64,000 bases of DNA from Micromonospora sp. CCTCC AA 2012012 (GTDB lineage: Bacteria > Actinomycetota > Actinomycetes > Mycobacteriales > Micromonosporaceae), in assembly GCF_040499845.1 (NCBI RefSeq), contig NZ_CP159342.1, forward strand, positions 2,232,001-2,296,000, in the 5' to 3' direction. Positions 51,906 to 60,317 of the stretch are shown here, piece after piece. Under the pieces are notes generated by a model. It did not search any database, had not been told where the DNA came from, and saw nothing but the letters and a program-made list of their open reading frames with translations. The stretch's first letter is position 1; the number at the start of each line of letters is the position of its first letter. Position numbers and translations under genes: made by a program.

Positions 51906-52679
51906 TCAATGCGTACCGTCCAGCTCGGCGAGGACCCGGCGCTGGAACGCCCGCGCCTCGTCGGCGGTGGGCGGCGGGCCGCCGTGCCGGGCCGCGACAC
52001 AGCGGCCGAGCAGGTCGGCGTCCTCGCCCCGGTCGGCCAGGCGCCGGCCGGCGTCCGGCTTGGACAACCACACCCCGTCGCGGACCCGCACCAGCGCGCG
52101 GCAGGCGCCCAGCACCGCGTCCTCCGCGCCCGGCGCCGGCCCGTCGCCCTCGGGCAGCGGCAGCGCCAGCCACCAGCGCAGCGCCGTCGACAGCAGGCGG
52201 CGCAGGTCGGCCGGGGCGGGTTCGGCGAAGACGTCGGCGGCGGGCGGGCCCAGCAGGCGCAGGCCGCCCGAGCGCAGGATGGCCCGGTCGAGCGCGTACC
52301 AGAACCGCCCGTCGGCCGCCGGCCGGTCCGCCGGGTCGTACGTGGCCCGGAAGGGCATCGCCGGGCCGCTGTTGAGCTCCACCTCGAAGCCGGGCTCCGG
52401 GCTGCCCGAGCGCGCCACGTCGCGGCGGTAGACGACCAGCTCCAGCCCTCGCGCCGGGCAGGGCAGCGCCTCGTGCCGCAGCCGCGCCACCAGCGTGCGC
52501 TTCGCCGCGCCGGCCACCGGGTGGGCCACCACCAGCGCCACGTCCACGTCGCTGCGCCCCGGCTGGTACGCGCCCAGGCCGACCGAGCCGGCCGCGTACG
52601 CGCCGACGAGGTCGGCGCCGAGCACCGCGCGGGCCCGGTCCACCAGCTCGGCGAGATAGTGCCGCAGGTCGGAGTCCAT
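51906..52679 (-). CDS. Nucleotidyltransferase-domain protein (AadA-like)
   Basis: The product is 257 residues. The N-terminal polymerase-beta-type nucleotidyltransferase motif GAYAAGSVGLGAYQPGRSDVDVALVV (GSxxxG...DxD, about residues 25-50) supplies the metal-binding Asp pair. The C-terminal helical part has LRRLLSTALRWWLALPLPEGDGP and VLGACRALVRVRDGVWLSKPDAGRRL, typical of the aminoglycoside adenylyltransferase C-terminal domain. It may adenylylate a small molecule, but resistance activity is only a possibility. I chose the second ATG because AGGA lies eight bases before it. Confidence 0.75.
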   Translation of the reverse strand: MDSDLRHYLAELVDRARAVLGADLVGAYAAGSVGLGAYQPGRSDVDVALVVAHPVAGAAKRTLVARLRHEALPCPARGLELVVYRRDVARSGSPEPGFEVELNSGPAMPFRATYDPADRPAADGRFWYALDRAILRSGGLRLLGPPAADVFAEPAPADLRRLLSTALRWWLALPLPEGDGPAPGAEDAVLGACRALVRVRDGVWLSKPDAGRRLADRGEDADLLGRCVAARHGGPPPTADEARAFQRRVLAELDGTH

Positions 52680-52713
52680 GCCCGGCATCCTGCCCGGGAG
52701 GACGGTGCAAGGG

Positions 52714-53649
52714 TCAGGCCGGGGTGTCCGGGCAGCAGACCGTCAGCGCCCGCGGCACCACCTTGACCTTCAGCCGCTTCGCCGTGCCGCGCGCCCCACC
52801 GTCCAGCTCGTACGTCTTCGGCTGCGCGAAGCGTACGGTCACCTTCCGGCCCCGGGTGATCCGTACGAACGGCGACTCCGCCGACCGGCCGGCCGCCATC
52901 CGGCCCAACGTACGGGCCCAGTCGATCGCGCCGTCGGCGGTGGAGACGCCGATCTCCAGCGCGCCGTCGTCGGGGCGGGCGTCGTCGAAGGCGGGGATGC
53001 CACCGGTGATCGTGCCGACGTTGCCGAAGAGCACGCAGCTCGCCTCGCCGTCGAACCAGTCGGCGCCGTCGACCCGTACCCGGGTGCGCACCAGCTCACC
53101 ACGGACGTGCCGCAGCCCGGTCCAGACGTACGCGACGCGACCGAGCTTCCCCTTGAGCTTCCGGTCGGCCTCACGGATCAGGTCCCCGTCGAAGCCGGCA
53201 CCCGCCATCACCGCGAAGTGCTCGCCGTTGATCCGGCCCAGGTCCAGCTCCCGGCGACGCCCGTGCAGCCCGATCCGGACCGCCTCGGGCAGGTCGACGG
53301 GGATGCCGAGGTTGGTGGCGAAGAGGTTCGCCGTGCCGGCGGGCAGGATGCCCATCGGCACGCCGGAGCCGGCGAGGGTGTCGGCACAGCGTTGCACCAT
53401 CCCGTCGCCGCCCCAGACCAGCAGCAGCTCGGCACCCTTCTCCAGGGCCTTGCGGACCTTCTTCGGCGCCTTGCGGCTCTTCGGCACCTCGTACCAGAGC
53501 AGGCGCCCGACCCCGGCGGCGACCAGCGTGGCGCGCAGCTCGTCGAGGCCGCCGCCGAAGGTCTTCTTCCGGTGCGCGACGACCGCGACGGTGCCCAGGG
53601 TCCGGGTGTCGGCGTGGGTCGCGGGGCGGGTGGCGGCGCTCGTGCTCAT
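52714..53649 (-). CDS. Diacylglycerol/lipid kinase (DagK/YegS family)
   Basis: The 311-residue protein has a diacylglycerol kinase catalytic domain: VAVVAHRKKTFGGGLDELRATL at the N-terminus, LLLVWGGDGMVQRCADTLAG (the GGDGT-like ATP motif, GGDGM here) near 85, and MGILPAGTANLFATNLGIP. HFAVMAGAGFDGDLI and the C-terminal half GNVGTITGGIPAFDDARPDDGALEIGV follow. It phosphorylates diacylglycerol or a related lipid at the cytoplasmic membrane face. The start is set at MSTSAATRP; a longer reading frame extends upstream without support. Replacement of Thr by Met in GGDGT is a minor deviation. Confidence 0.88.
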   Translation of the reverse strand: MSTSAATRPATHADTRTLGTVAVVAHRKKTFGGGLDELRATLVAAGVGRLLWYEVPKSRKAPKKVRKALEKGAELLLVWGGDGMVQRCADTLAGSGVPMGILPAGTANLFATNLGIPVDLPEAVRIGLHGRRRELDLGRINGEHFAVMAGAGFDGDLIREADRKLKGKLGRVAYVWTGLRHVRGELVRTRVRVDGADWFDGEASCVLFGNVGTITGGIPAFDDARPDDGALEIGVSTADGAIDWARTLGRMAAGRSAESPFVRITRGRKVTVRFAQPKTYELDGGARGTAKRLKVKVVPRALTVCCPDTPA

Positions 53650-53846
53650 GGGTCGGGTGGTACCCCGCCGGCCGTTCCGCCACGCCTGCCACCCACCGGC
53701 CGGGCCGTCGCCGCACCGCTGCTCGCCTCCCGGGTGCCCGACGGATCGGCGCGCCACGCCGTGTGCGGGCAGTGAGCAGACGGCAGCCGTGGGTAGAGTG
53801 TCGGCGACGATCTCCGGCGTGGGCCGGGCTCGGGAAGGTGCTGTCG

Positions 53847-54992
53847 ATGGGCCGACGGAGCGGGCGGGTGGCGCGGCTGGCGCTGCGGGCCGGGCTCGTG
53901 CTCGGCGGCGTCCTCTGCGCCTGGAGCGCCTACGACACGCTCACCGTCGATGCCGCGTACGCGGCGGACGCTCCGCCCGCCGGGGTCGTCGTCGACGTTC
54001 CCGGGCTGCTGCGCACCACCCTCTCCCCCGTTCTCGGCGCGGTCACCGCGACGAGTCCACCGAGCGACTCCCCGCCCCCCGGTGCCGGGGTCAGCCCCGC
54101 CGGGGCGGGGGGCACACCGGCCACCGACACCCGCAGCTCGCACGCCGCCGCGTCCACCGGCGGGGCCCGACCGTCCGCGGGTCCGCCGGGCCGCCCGTCG
54201 GGCCGGCGGGCCGGGGCCGGCGCTGACCGGCGTGCCGCCGACCCGCTCCGAAGGGGGGCGCAGGCGCCACGGCCGGCCGGGCTCGGGAAACCGGCCCGCT
54301 CGTCGACCTCGCCCACCGGAGACGGTCTGCCGCTGGTCACCGGCGCGGCACAGGTGCTCAGCCCGGTGACCGAACCGATCCGGGCGCGGCTCGTCGCGCC
54401 GGTGGCGGCGATCGTCGCACCGGTGGCCGCGCCGCTCGTCGGCGCGGTGCGCCCCGTTCTCGACCCGGCACTGGCCGCGCTCAGCCCGGTGCGCGACCCG
54501 CTCGCCCCCGTCCTGCGGCCACTCGACCCGGTGCTGGCGATCCTCCAGCCGGTCGACCCGGCTCCTCCGCCTGCGGAGGGTCCGGCGGGCACTCCACCGG
54601 CGCCGCAGCCCGCTCCGCCGGCCGGTCCCCCGCCGACCGCCGCCGCGCCGGCCGCTGTCCCGCCGACCGCCGCTCGGCCGGTCCGCACCGTCGGGCCCGA
54701 CGAGCGGTCCACGCCGCGGGTGCGAAACGCGGGGGCGGGGACGGCGACCGCTGCCCCCGGGACGGCGGGCCGGTCCGCCCCGCGCGACGCCGTCCCCCAG
54801 CAGACCCCGGCCCCCGGACCGGCCGCCCCGCCGCCGGGCGCCGGCGGCACCGGCTCCCTTCACGACGGTGGGCCCGCCGACGCGACGGCGGACACCTGGT
54901 CACCCGGCACCGGGCCGGGAGGTCCGCGGCGCCGGGAGCCCGGCGCCGGGCTGCACTCCCGGTCGCCCCGGCCGGGGACCAGACCCGCCTGA
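53847..54992 (+). CDS. Pro/Ala-rich secreted or surface protein
   Basis: The 381-residue product has a hydrophobic signal/anchor (about 8-38, ALRAGLVLGGVLCAWSAYDTLTVDAAYAADA) followed by long low-complexity Pro/Ala/Gly/Thr-rich sequence. A repetitive middle (SPVTEPIRARLVAPVAAIVAPVAAPLVGAVRPVLDP and similar VRDPLAPVLRPLDPVL units) lies near 170-235. The tail is Pro/Gly/Arg-rich with no clear domain. GGAAGG lies eight bases before the ATG. It may be a cell-wall or sporulation-related surface protein. No enzymatic function is visible. Because such sequence can arise by chance in high-GC DNA, translation over the full length is not certain. Confidence 0.55.
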   Translation: MGRRSGRVARLALRAGLVLGGVLCAWSAYDTLTVDAAYAADAPPAGVVVDVPGLLRTTLSPVLGAVTATSPPSDSPPPGAGVSPAGAGGTPATDTRSSHAAASTGGARPSAGPPGRPSGRRAGAGADRRAADPLRRGAQAPRPAGLGKPARSSTSPTGDGLPLVTGAAQVLSPVTEPIRARLVAPVAAIVAPVAAPLVGAVRPVLDPALAALSPVRDPLAPVLRPLDPVLAILQPVDPAPPPAEGPAGTPPAPQPAPPAGPPPTAAAPAAVPPTAARPVRTVGPDERSTPRVRNAGAGTATAAPGTAGRSAPRDAVPQQTPAPGPAAPPPGAGGTGSLHDGGPADATADTWSPGTGPGGPRRREPGAGLHSRSPRPGTRPA

Positions 54993-55162
54993 CCGCCCGC
55001 ACCGGCAGGTCGCGACCACCCGGCCGCGACCGCCGCGGCGTCGTGCCGCGCCCTCTCACCGACCGACGGCCCGTCACGGGCCCCCGTCACCGCGCCGCCC
55101 GCCGAGGTGTGGCCGCCGGTGACCGCAGACCTTTTCCGACCCTGACCGATCAGGAGTTCCCC

Positions 55163-55855
55163 ATGAGTTCCCTGACGCCCGTGGTGCGCGCCCGATGGCG
55201 CGACATCGACCGGCTCGTCAACCTCGTCACCGCCACCGTCTCCGCCACCCCGCTCGCCGCCTGGCTGGTGCCCGACGAGGGCCGGCGGGCCGCCGTGCTC
55301 GCCGGGACGACCCGGATCTGGACCGAGCACGCGCTGCTCTTCGGTGACGCCTTCCTCCTGCGCGACGGCAGCGCCGCCACCGTCTGGTTCCACCGCTACC
55401 GGCCGATCCCGCTGCCGGTCCGCTACGCCGACCGGCTCACCGAGACGTGCGGCGACGACCGAGACCGGTTCCTGCTGCTCGACCGGGCACTGGCCGCCCG
55501 ACGGCCCACCGTGCCACACCACCACCTGGCGGTGCTGGCGGTGGCACCCGGCCCGGAACGCGACGCGCGGGCCGGGGCGGCGCTCGCCGGTGCGCAGCGC
55601 TGGATGGACACGCTCGGCCTGCCGACGTACGCCGAGGCCGGCACGAAGGCCCAGCGGGACCTGTACCGCCGGCACGGCTACGCCGACGGGGAGGAGTTCG
55701 CGCTGCCCGACGGCACGACCACCCGCCCGATGTGGCGGCTGGCGCCGTTCGGGACGGGACGGGCCGGCGCCACCGTCATCCCGTACCGGCGACCGGCCGG
55801 AGGGCGGTGGACGAACCGGCGCAACGCCCGGGTGACCGGCTGGGCCAGCCGGTGA
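55163..55855 (+). CDS. GNAT-family acetyltransferase-like protein
   Basis: The 230-residue protein begins VVRARWRDIDRLVNLVTATVSATPLAAWLVPDEGRRAAVL. HHHLAVLAVAPGPERDARAGAALAGAQRWMDTLGLPTYAEAGTKAQRDLYRRHGYADGEEF follows the GNAT pattern: strand-4 HHLAVLAV, a loop in place of the usual R/QxxGxG/A acetyl-CoA site, and a C-terminal RDLYRRHGY. The last 30 residues are Arg-rich. CAGGAG lies six bases before the ATG. The CoA-binding loop is not canonical (PGPERDARAG), so activity is uncertain. Confidence 0.7.
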   Translation: MSSLTPVVRARWRDIDRLVNLVTATVSATPLAAWLVPDEGRRAAVLAGTTRIWTEHALLFGDAFLLRDGSAATVWFHRYRPIPLPVRYADRLTETCGDDRDRFLLLDRALAARRPTVPHHHLAVLAVAPGPERDARAGAALAGAQRWMDTLGLPTYAEAGTKAQRDLYRRHGYADGEEFALPDGTTTRPMWRLAPFGTGRAGATVIPYRRPAGGRWTNRRNARVTGWASR

Positions 55856-55877
55856 CCCGACGCGCACCACGATGAGA

Positions 55878-55918
55878 GGTCCGGTCCGGGGTGGTCGTCG
55901 ACCGCCCCGGACCGGACC
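55878..55918. terminator. Bidirectional terminator between GNAT and GH6 genes
   Basis: GGTCCGGTCCGGGG (55878-55891) pairs perfectly over 14 bp with CCCCGGACCGGACC (55905-55918). The loop contains a further GGTCG/CGACC stem. It lies between two convergent genes. Confidence 0.85.
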
Positions 55919-55922
55919 CCGG

Positions 55923-57182
55923 TCAGCGCAGCGGCGGGTTGGCGTACCGGACGAGTTCGAGGGCCTGCGCGTCGAACCAGGCCCCGGCGGCCGGGTCCGC
56001 GATCCCGCCCCGCGCCGGGTCGTGGCCGGTGCCGGTGCCCCGGTCGCACTGACCGTCCGACTGACCCGGGGTCTTGATCCACAGGAACGCGTCGGCGAGC
56101 GGGTCGCCGGTCTGCGTGGTGGGGCGCAGGCCGAGGCCCCGTCCCGGCGGGTTGCACCAGGTCTGCGGGTCGGGCCAGCTCACCCCGGCCGGCGGCGTCC
56201 ACGGGCCCTGGCCGTTGCGGCTGGTGTCGACCACGAAGTGGGCGAGCCGGTCGGCCGGTACGGCCCCGACGTTGCTGTCGTACCAGGCGTCGGTGCGGCC
56301 CCACGTGCTGAAGTCGGTCGGATCGGCCGGGTAGTACTGGCTGGCGCACCAGTCGAAGTGGCCGCGCGCCCACTCCGGGCCTTCGGTGCCGTAGTACACG
56401 CACCGGGAGATCCAGTCGCCGTACTTGAGCTGCCGCTCGGTGGTCTCGTAGTTGGAGACGTTGAGGAAGAAGCCGTCGGCGTCGCGTACGCCGGCCTTGA
56501 CCAGGCGGTCGGCGATGTCGCCGACGCCGAGCCAGGCGCTGTGCGTGCCGTCTAGGTAGACGCTGGTGCGCGGGAGTGCCTTGAGCCGGTCGACCGCGTA
56601 GCGGAGCATCGCGAAGCGCTCGGTCGCCGCGGTGGCCGCGTCGGCCTCGGCCGGCCGGCACCAGTCCTGGCTGCCGCTGATGGTGGTGTACCAGGGGATG
56701 ATGCCGAGCCCGTCCGGCTCCAGCATGACGGCCACCTCGTGGTCGCCGATGCCGGCGGCGAAGGCGTCGATCCACGCCTCGTACTCGGCGACGGAGGTGG
56801 CGCCACCGGCGGAGTACTGCGCGCAGTCCCGGAACGGGATGTTGTAGGCCACGAGGACCGGCACGCTCTTCTTGCCGGCGGCCCGCTGCACCTCGGCCTT
56901 CACCGACTGGGTGAGGGTGTGCCCGGAGCCGCCGGTCACCCAGACGGCCTGCGGGGTACGGATCATCGCGCGCAGCCCGGCCGCCTGCTGGTACTGCCCG
57001 GCGACGGTCAGCTCGGCGATCTGCGTCAGGGCCCCGTGGTCGGGGCGGGGGGTGTAGAAGGTGGTCCCGTCGGGGATGACCGCGCCGGCCGGGGCGGCCG
57101 AGAAGGGTACGGCCGCGGCGAGGGTCGCGGCGACCGCGGCGAGACCGGTGACGGCACGTCGCCGGAAGGGTGTCAGAGCCAC
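55923..57182 (-). CDS. Secreted GH6 cellulase
   Basis: The 419-residue secreted glycosidase has a signal peptide (about 1-34: RRRAVTGLAAVAATLAAAVPFSAAPAGA), then a GH6 domain. Marks are TFYTPRPDHGAL, VLVAYNIPFRDCAQYSAGGA (Asp-Cys loop), AVMLEPDGLGIIPW (catalytic acid Asp, about 153), VYLDGTHSAWLGVGDIADRL, GFFLNVSNYETT, FVVDTSRNGQGPW and LWIKTPGQSDGQCD. It cleaves cellulose beta-1,4 bonds (endoglucanase or cellobiohydrolase; loops not assessable). The GTG has CAGGAG eight bases upstream. No binding module is attached. A CelR-type site lies 37 bases upstream, linking it to the CelR-like regulator at 15531. Confidence 0.93.
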   Translation of the reverse strand: MALTPFRRRAVTGLAAVAATLAAAVPFSAAPAGAVIPDGTTFYTPRPDHGALTQIAELTVAGQYQQAAGLRAMIRTPQAVWVTGGSGHTLTQSVKAEVQRAAGKKSVPVLVAYNIPFRDCAQYSAGGATSVAEYEAWIDAFAAGIGDHEVAVMLEPDGLGIIPWYTTISGSQDWCRPAEADAATAATERFAMLRYAVDRLKALPRTSVYLDGTHSAWLGVGDIADRLVKAGVRDADGFFLNVSNYETTERQLKYGDWISRCVYYGTEGPEWARGHFDWCASQYYPADPTDFSTWGRTDAWYDSNVGAVPADRLAHFVVDTSRNGQGPWTPPAGVSWPDPQTWCNPPGRGLGLRPTTQTGDPLADAFLWIKTPGQSDGQCDRGTGTGHDPARGGIADPAAGAWFDAQALELVRYANPPLR

Positions 57183-57218
57183 GTCGTTTGCTCCTGATCG
57201 GACAGGGGAACGCCCTAT

Positions 57219-57232
57219 TGGGAGCGTTCCCG
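57219..57232. promoter_or_regulatory. CelR-type operator upstream of the GH6 gene
   Basis: TGGGAGCGTTCCCG matches 12 of 14 positions of TGGGAGCGCTCCCA and lies 37 bases before the GH6 start. The stretch from 57233 to 57700 shows no gene and becomes AT-richer towards the RiPP-like operon. Confidence 0.65.
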
Positions 57233-57705
57233 CAGCTCGTCCGAGGGTGCACCGGCCGTCCGCCGGTGTCAATGTTTCGCGGTCGTGACGGCGTGGCGGG
57301 CACCCGGCCGGGCGGGCCCCCGCGCAGCGCCGTGGTCGGCCTGGACTCGGCGGGGTCCACTGTCGGGGGAACGAGGTGCTCGCCGACCCGGTGGTCAGCG
57401 ACCTGCTGGACCTGACGCGCCCGGTGGCGGTCCTCCTCGTCGCCGCCCCGCACCTCGTCCCGCCGGGTACGGGCTGGTCGCCCGCCTGCCGCACGTCGAC
57501 CGACCATGTGACCGGCACCACCAGACCGGCCCAAACGATCCCTCAGGGGCGCATTTCCTGCATTCGCCTCTTGGCGTTCGTCAATGGTCTATAAATCCAT
57601 CTGTCCGAAACGCAGCAACTGACGGAAAGAGGACCGCTGCGGCATTTATCTGTCCCTTTTCCGACGGCTCACGCAGATAGTGGAAAATGCTCAGGGCGCG
57701 GGCTT

Positions 57706-57740
57706 GAATTCGACACAGTTAAATGTTGTGAACCGAATTC
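57706..57740. promoter_or_regulatory. Interrupted palindrome upstream of the precursor peptide gene
   Basis: GAATTCG (57706-57712) and CGAATTC (57734-57740) are perfect inverted arms, with an inner CACA/TGTG pair. The dyad overlaps the -35 box of the predicted promoter, a typical place for a repressor or activator site. No regulator gene is found next to it. Confidence 0.5.
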
Positions 57741-57754
57741 GGGACTGCTCTAAT
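57726..57754 (+). promoter_or_regulatory. Predicted promoter of the RiPP-like operon
   Basis: TTGTGA (57726-57731), a 17-base spacer and TCTAAT (57749-57754) form a sigma-70-like promoter about 55 bases before the precursor ATG. Confidence 0.5.
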
Positions 57755-57809
57755 GATGGCGACGCGGGCGCACCGGCCGCGTCGTCCCCGCTGATCCGTT
57801 GGAGGAAGC

Positions 57810-57929
57810 ATGGACCAGAAGCTCGACACCAAGCGCAAGGCGACCAAGGTCGTCGTCCGCAAGCTGGAGAAGCTCGAGACCACCGCCGCGATCATCGACC
57901 CGGGCTGCCGCAACGACGTCTGCGGCTGA
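57810..57929 (+). CDS. RiPP-like precursor peptide, 39 residues
   Basis: GGAGG lies four bases before the ATG. The peptide starts MDQKLDTKRKATKVVVRKLE, a Lys/Arg-rich amphipathic helix suited to a leader, followed by KLETTAAI. It ends IIDPGCRNDVCG, a short core candidate with two Cys five residues apart and a final Gly. A strong hairpin and then an E1/ThiF-like enzyme gene, a PqqD-like-domain protease and a DUF3105 protein follow in the same direction, the usual layout of a precursor ahead of its modifying enzymes. I do not recognise this precursor class. The leader/core boundary and the modifications are unknown. The E1-like enzyme could activate the C-terminal Gly carboxylate by adenylation, or act on the Cys or acidic residues. 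Confidence 0.7.
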   Translation: MDQKLDTKRKATKVVVRKLEKLETTAAIIDPGCRNDVCG

Positions 57930-57941
57930 TCAAGGAACTTC

Positions 57942-57970
57942 GGCCGGGGCGCGCTCGTCGCGCCCCGGCC
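57942..57970 (+). terminator. Attenuator-like hairpin between precursor and E1 genes
   Basis: GGCCGGGGCGCG (57942-57953) and CGCGCCCCGGCC (57959-57970) form a perfect 12-bp stem with a five-base loop, 12 bases after the precursor stop. Partial termination here would make much more precursor than enzyme, a common RiPP arrangement. Confidence 0.75.
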
Positions 57971-57999
57971 GTCCCGTCCCACGAGGAGGTCACGCGGGT

Positions 58000-59106
58000 A
58001 TGCGGCAACCACGCGTCAAGGGCATTCACAAACCGGTCCGGCTCAGTCCCACGCTCATCAACATCGGTGGTCGACAGGTCGGCATCGGCGCGGAGATCGA
58101 CGACGAGGACGGCAGCCTCTGGTCCCTGCTGGGGCTGATGGACGGCAGCCGTACCCGCACCGAGATCGTCGCGGAGCTGACCGCCGCGCATCCCGACGTG
58201 ACGCACGAGGAGGCGGCCGACGCGCTGCAGACGATCATCGACGCCGGTTACGTCGAGGACGCCGCCGCACCACCGCCGCCCAACCTGAGCCCCGCCGAGC
58301 TGGACCGCTACGACCGGGCGCTGACCTATCAGGCGTGGGTCGACCTCACCCCCCGCAGCTCCCGCTACGAGGTGCAGAGCCGGCTCAAGGACAGCAGCGT
58401 CGTCGTGCTCGGGCTCGGCGGCACCGGCTCGGCGGTCGCCGCCGCGCTGGTCGCCGCCGGCGTCGGCGCGGTGCACTGCGTCGACTTCGACCTCGTCGAG
58501 GCCGGCAACCTGACCCGCCAGCTGCTCTACACCGAGGACGACATCGGCGCCCCGAAGGTGCCCGTCGCGGTGGACCGCCTCCGCCGGCTCAACTCCCACG
58601 TGACCGTCACCGGGGAGGAGACCCGGGTCGACTCCACCGCCTCCGTCGCCGCGCTGATGCGCGGCCGGGACCTGCTCGTCCTCTGCGCCGACCAGCCCCG
58701 GGAGGCGATCCGCGAGTGGACCAACGCGGCCGCGCTGGAGACCGGCACCGCGTGGATGATCGCCCAGTACGCCGGGCCGATGGCCGTGGTGGGCCTCTTC
58801 GAACCCGGCCGCACCTGCTGCCAGGCCTGCCTGCCGAGCGTCGCCGACCGGCTGCGCGACCAGTACGGCACCGACCCGGAGGAGCTGTTCACCTTCACCG
58901 GGCACGCGGTGATAGCGCCGTCGGCCAACCTCACCGGCCACCTCGCCGCCCTGGACGCGGTGCACCACCTCGCCGGCATCCCGACCAGCACCCGGGGTCG
59001 GATGTTCCACCTCAGCCTCACCGACCTGACCTACCACTACGCGGTGACCCCGCCGCCCGGGCGCACCTGCGCGACCTGCGGCTGGCGCGAGGAGGAGCCG
59101 CGGTGA
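58000..59106 (+). CDS. E1/ThiF-like adenylating enzyme with N-terminal peptide-recognition-like region
   Basis: The product is 368 residues. The N-terminal part (about 1-85) reads INIGGRQVGIGAEIDDEDGSLWSLLGLMDGSRTRTEIVAEL, like the winged-helix RRE/PqqD-type region found before ThiF domains in RiPP cyclodehydratase-partner proteins. The E1 core has VVVLGLGGTGSAVAAALVAAGVGAVHCVDFDLVEAGNLTRQLLYTEDDIGAPKV (ATP loop and catalytic Asp/Arg). Zinc-type CxxC pairs follow in CQACLPS and CATCGW. It would adenylate a carboxylate on the precursor or carry it to a partner. The ATG has GAGGAGG 10 bases before it. No YcaO partner is encoded here, so it may act alone as in MccB/PaaA-like systems. Confidence 0.82.
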   Translation: MRQPRVKGIHKPVRLSPTLINIGGRQVGIGAEIDDEDGSLWSLLGLMDGSRTRTEIVAELTAAHPDVTHEEAADALQTIIDAGYVEDAAAPPPPNLSPAELDRYDRALTYQAWVDLTPRSSRYEVQSRLKDSSVVVLGLGGTGSAVAAALVAAGVGAVHCVDFDLVEAGNLTRQLLYTEDDIGAPKVPVAVDRLRRLNSHVTVTGEETRVDSTASVAALMRGRDLLVLCADQPREAIREWTNAAALETGTAWMIAQYAGPMAVVGLFEPGRTCCQACLPSVADRLRDQYGTDPEELFTFTGHAVIAPSANLTGHLAALDAVHHLAGIPTSTRGRMFHLSLTDLTYHYAVTPPPGRTCATCGWREEEPR

Positions 59107-60317
59107 TCGACCTCAACCCCGACAGCCGGCCCGGCGTCGGCCATGTCGTCGTCCGCCGCGAGGACGAGGACGAGTACGTCGTCGGCGATCCGGCCAGCGG
59201 CAACTTCGTCGTCGTCCCCGAGGTCGGAGCCCGGCTGGTCGAGCTGCTGGCCACCGGCCGCACCGTCGGCGAGGCCGCCGACCAGGTGGAACGCGAGACC
59301 GGTGAGCCGGTCGACGCGGTCGACTTCGTGGCGGCGCTGGTCGACGCGGGCATCATCGACGGGCGCGACGCCGACACCGCCCCGCCGGGCGGCGCACGGC
59401 ACTGGTCGGTCTCCCGGATCCCCGCCCGCTACGTCCGTCCGCTCTTCGGCCGCACCGCGTGGACCGGGTACGTCGGCTGCCTGCTGGCGACCCTCGCGAT
59501 GTTCGCCGCCGAACCGTCGCTGCTGCCCACCTACGAGGACACCTTCATCTTCCCCGACGTGGTGCTCAGCCTGCTGGTCACCAACGTGGTGGTGATCGCG
59601 CTGACCGTGCTGCACGAGGTGTGGCACGCCCTGGCGGGCGCCGCCGTGGGCGTACCGTCGCGGTTGCGCCTGGAGCGGCGCGGCATCTTCCCGGTGCTGG
59701 AGACCGACCTGTCGGGGCTCTGGGCGCTGCCGGCCGCCCGCCGGTACGGGCCGTTCCTCGCCGGCATGGCCATCGACGCGGTGCTGCTCTTCGCCGCCGT
59801 CGCGCCCCGCTTCGCCTGGTCGCGGGGCTGGGTCGACCTGCCGCCGGAGCTGATCCGCTTCCTCGCCATGGTGGTGTTCAGCCAGGTGGTCAAGCTGGCC
59901 TTCCAGACGCTGGCCTACCTGCGGACCGACATGTACCTGGTGATGGCCACCGCCACGGGCTGCCGCAACCTGCACGAGGTGACCCGGCTCTCGCTCAAGC
60001 GGCTGGTCCGCCCGCTGCGCCCGCAGGAGGCGGCCGTGCTGCGCGACGCGCACGCCCGCGACCTGCGGGTGTCCCGCTGGTACCGGCTGCTCTACCTCGC
60101 GGGCGCGCTCTGGATGGCCTGGTTCGCCCTGCACTTCCTCTGGCCCAGCGCCAAGGTCACCTTCGGCTGGGCGGGCGGCGTGCTGCTCGGTGCACCCGTC
60201 GCCAGCGCCTACTGGTGGGAGGGGATCGCCCTGCTGCTGTTCATGTCCCTGAACGTGCTGCTGCCGCTGTGGGTGGTGGTACGCAACCGGTTCCAGGCCC
60301 GGAGGGCGGTCGCGTGA
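59103..60317 (+). CDS. PqqD-like domain-fused membrane zinc metalloprotease (M50-like)
   Basis: The 404-residue product has an N-terminal domain of about 90 residues (VGDPASGNFVVVPEVGARLVELLATGRTVGEAADQVERETG) resembling PqqD/RRE winged helices that bind RiPP leaders. Several membrane helices follow. The third contains VVVIALTVLHEVWHALAGAAVGVPS, with the HExxH zinc motif near residue 178, as in site-2-type/YydH-like peptidases. Five or more further hydrophobic helices extend to the C-terminus. It probably cleaves or exports the modified peptide within the membrane. The GTG overlaps the E1 stop (GTGA). The canonical second-half NPDG motif is not evident, so the fold may be an M50-like variant. 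Confidence 0.78.
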   Translation: MIDLNPDSRPGVGHVVVRREDEDEYVVGDPASGNFVVVPEVGARLVELLATGRTVGEAADQVERETGEPVDAVDFVAALVDAGIIDGRDADTAPPGGARHWSVSRIPARYVRPLFGRTAWTGYVGCLLATLAMFAAEPSLLPTYEDTFIFPDVVLSLLVTNVVVIALTVLHEVWHALAGAAVGVPSRLRLERRGIFPVLETDLSGLWALPAARRYGPFLAGMAIDAVLLFAAVAPRFAWSRGWVDLPPELIRFLAMVVFSQVVKLAFQTLAYLRTDMYLVMATATGCRNLHEVTRLSLKRLVRPLRPQEAAVLRDAHARDLRVSRWYRLLYLAGALWMAWFALHFLWPSAKVTFGWAGGVLLGAPVASAYWWEGIALLLFMSLNVLLPLWVVVRNRFQARRAVA

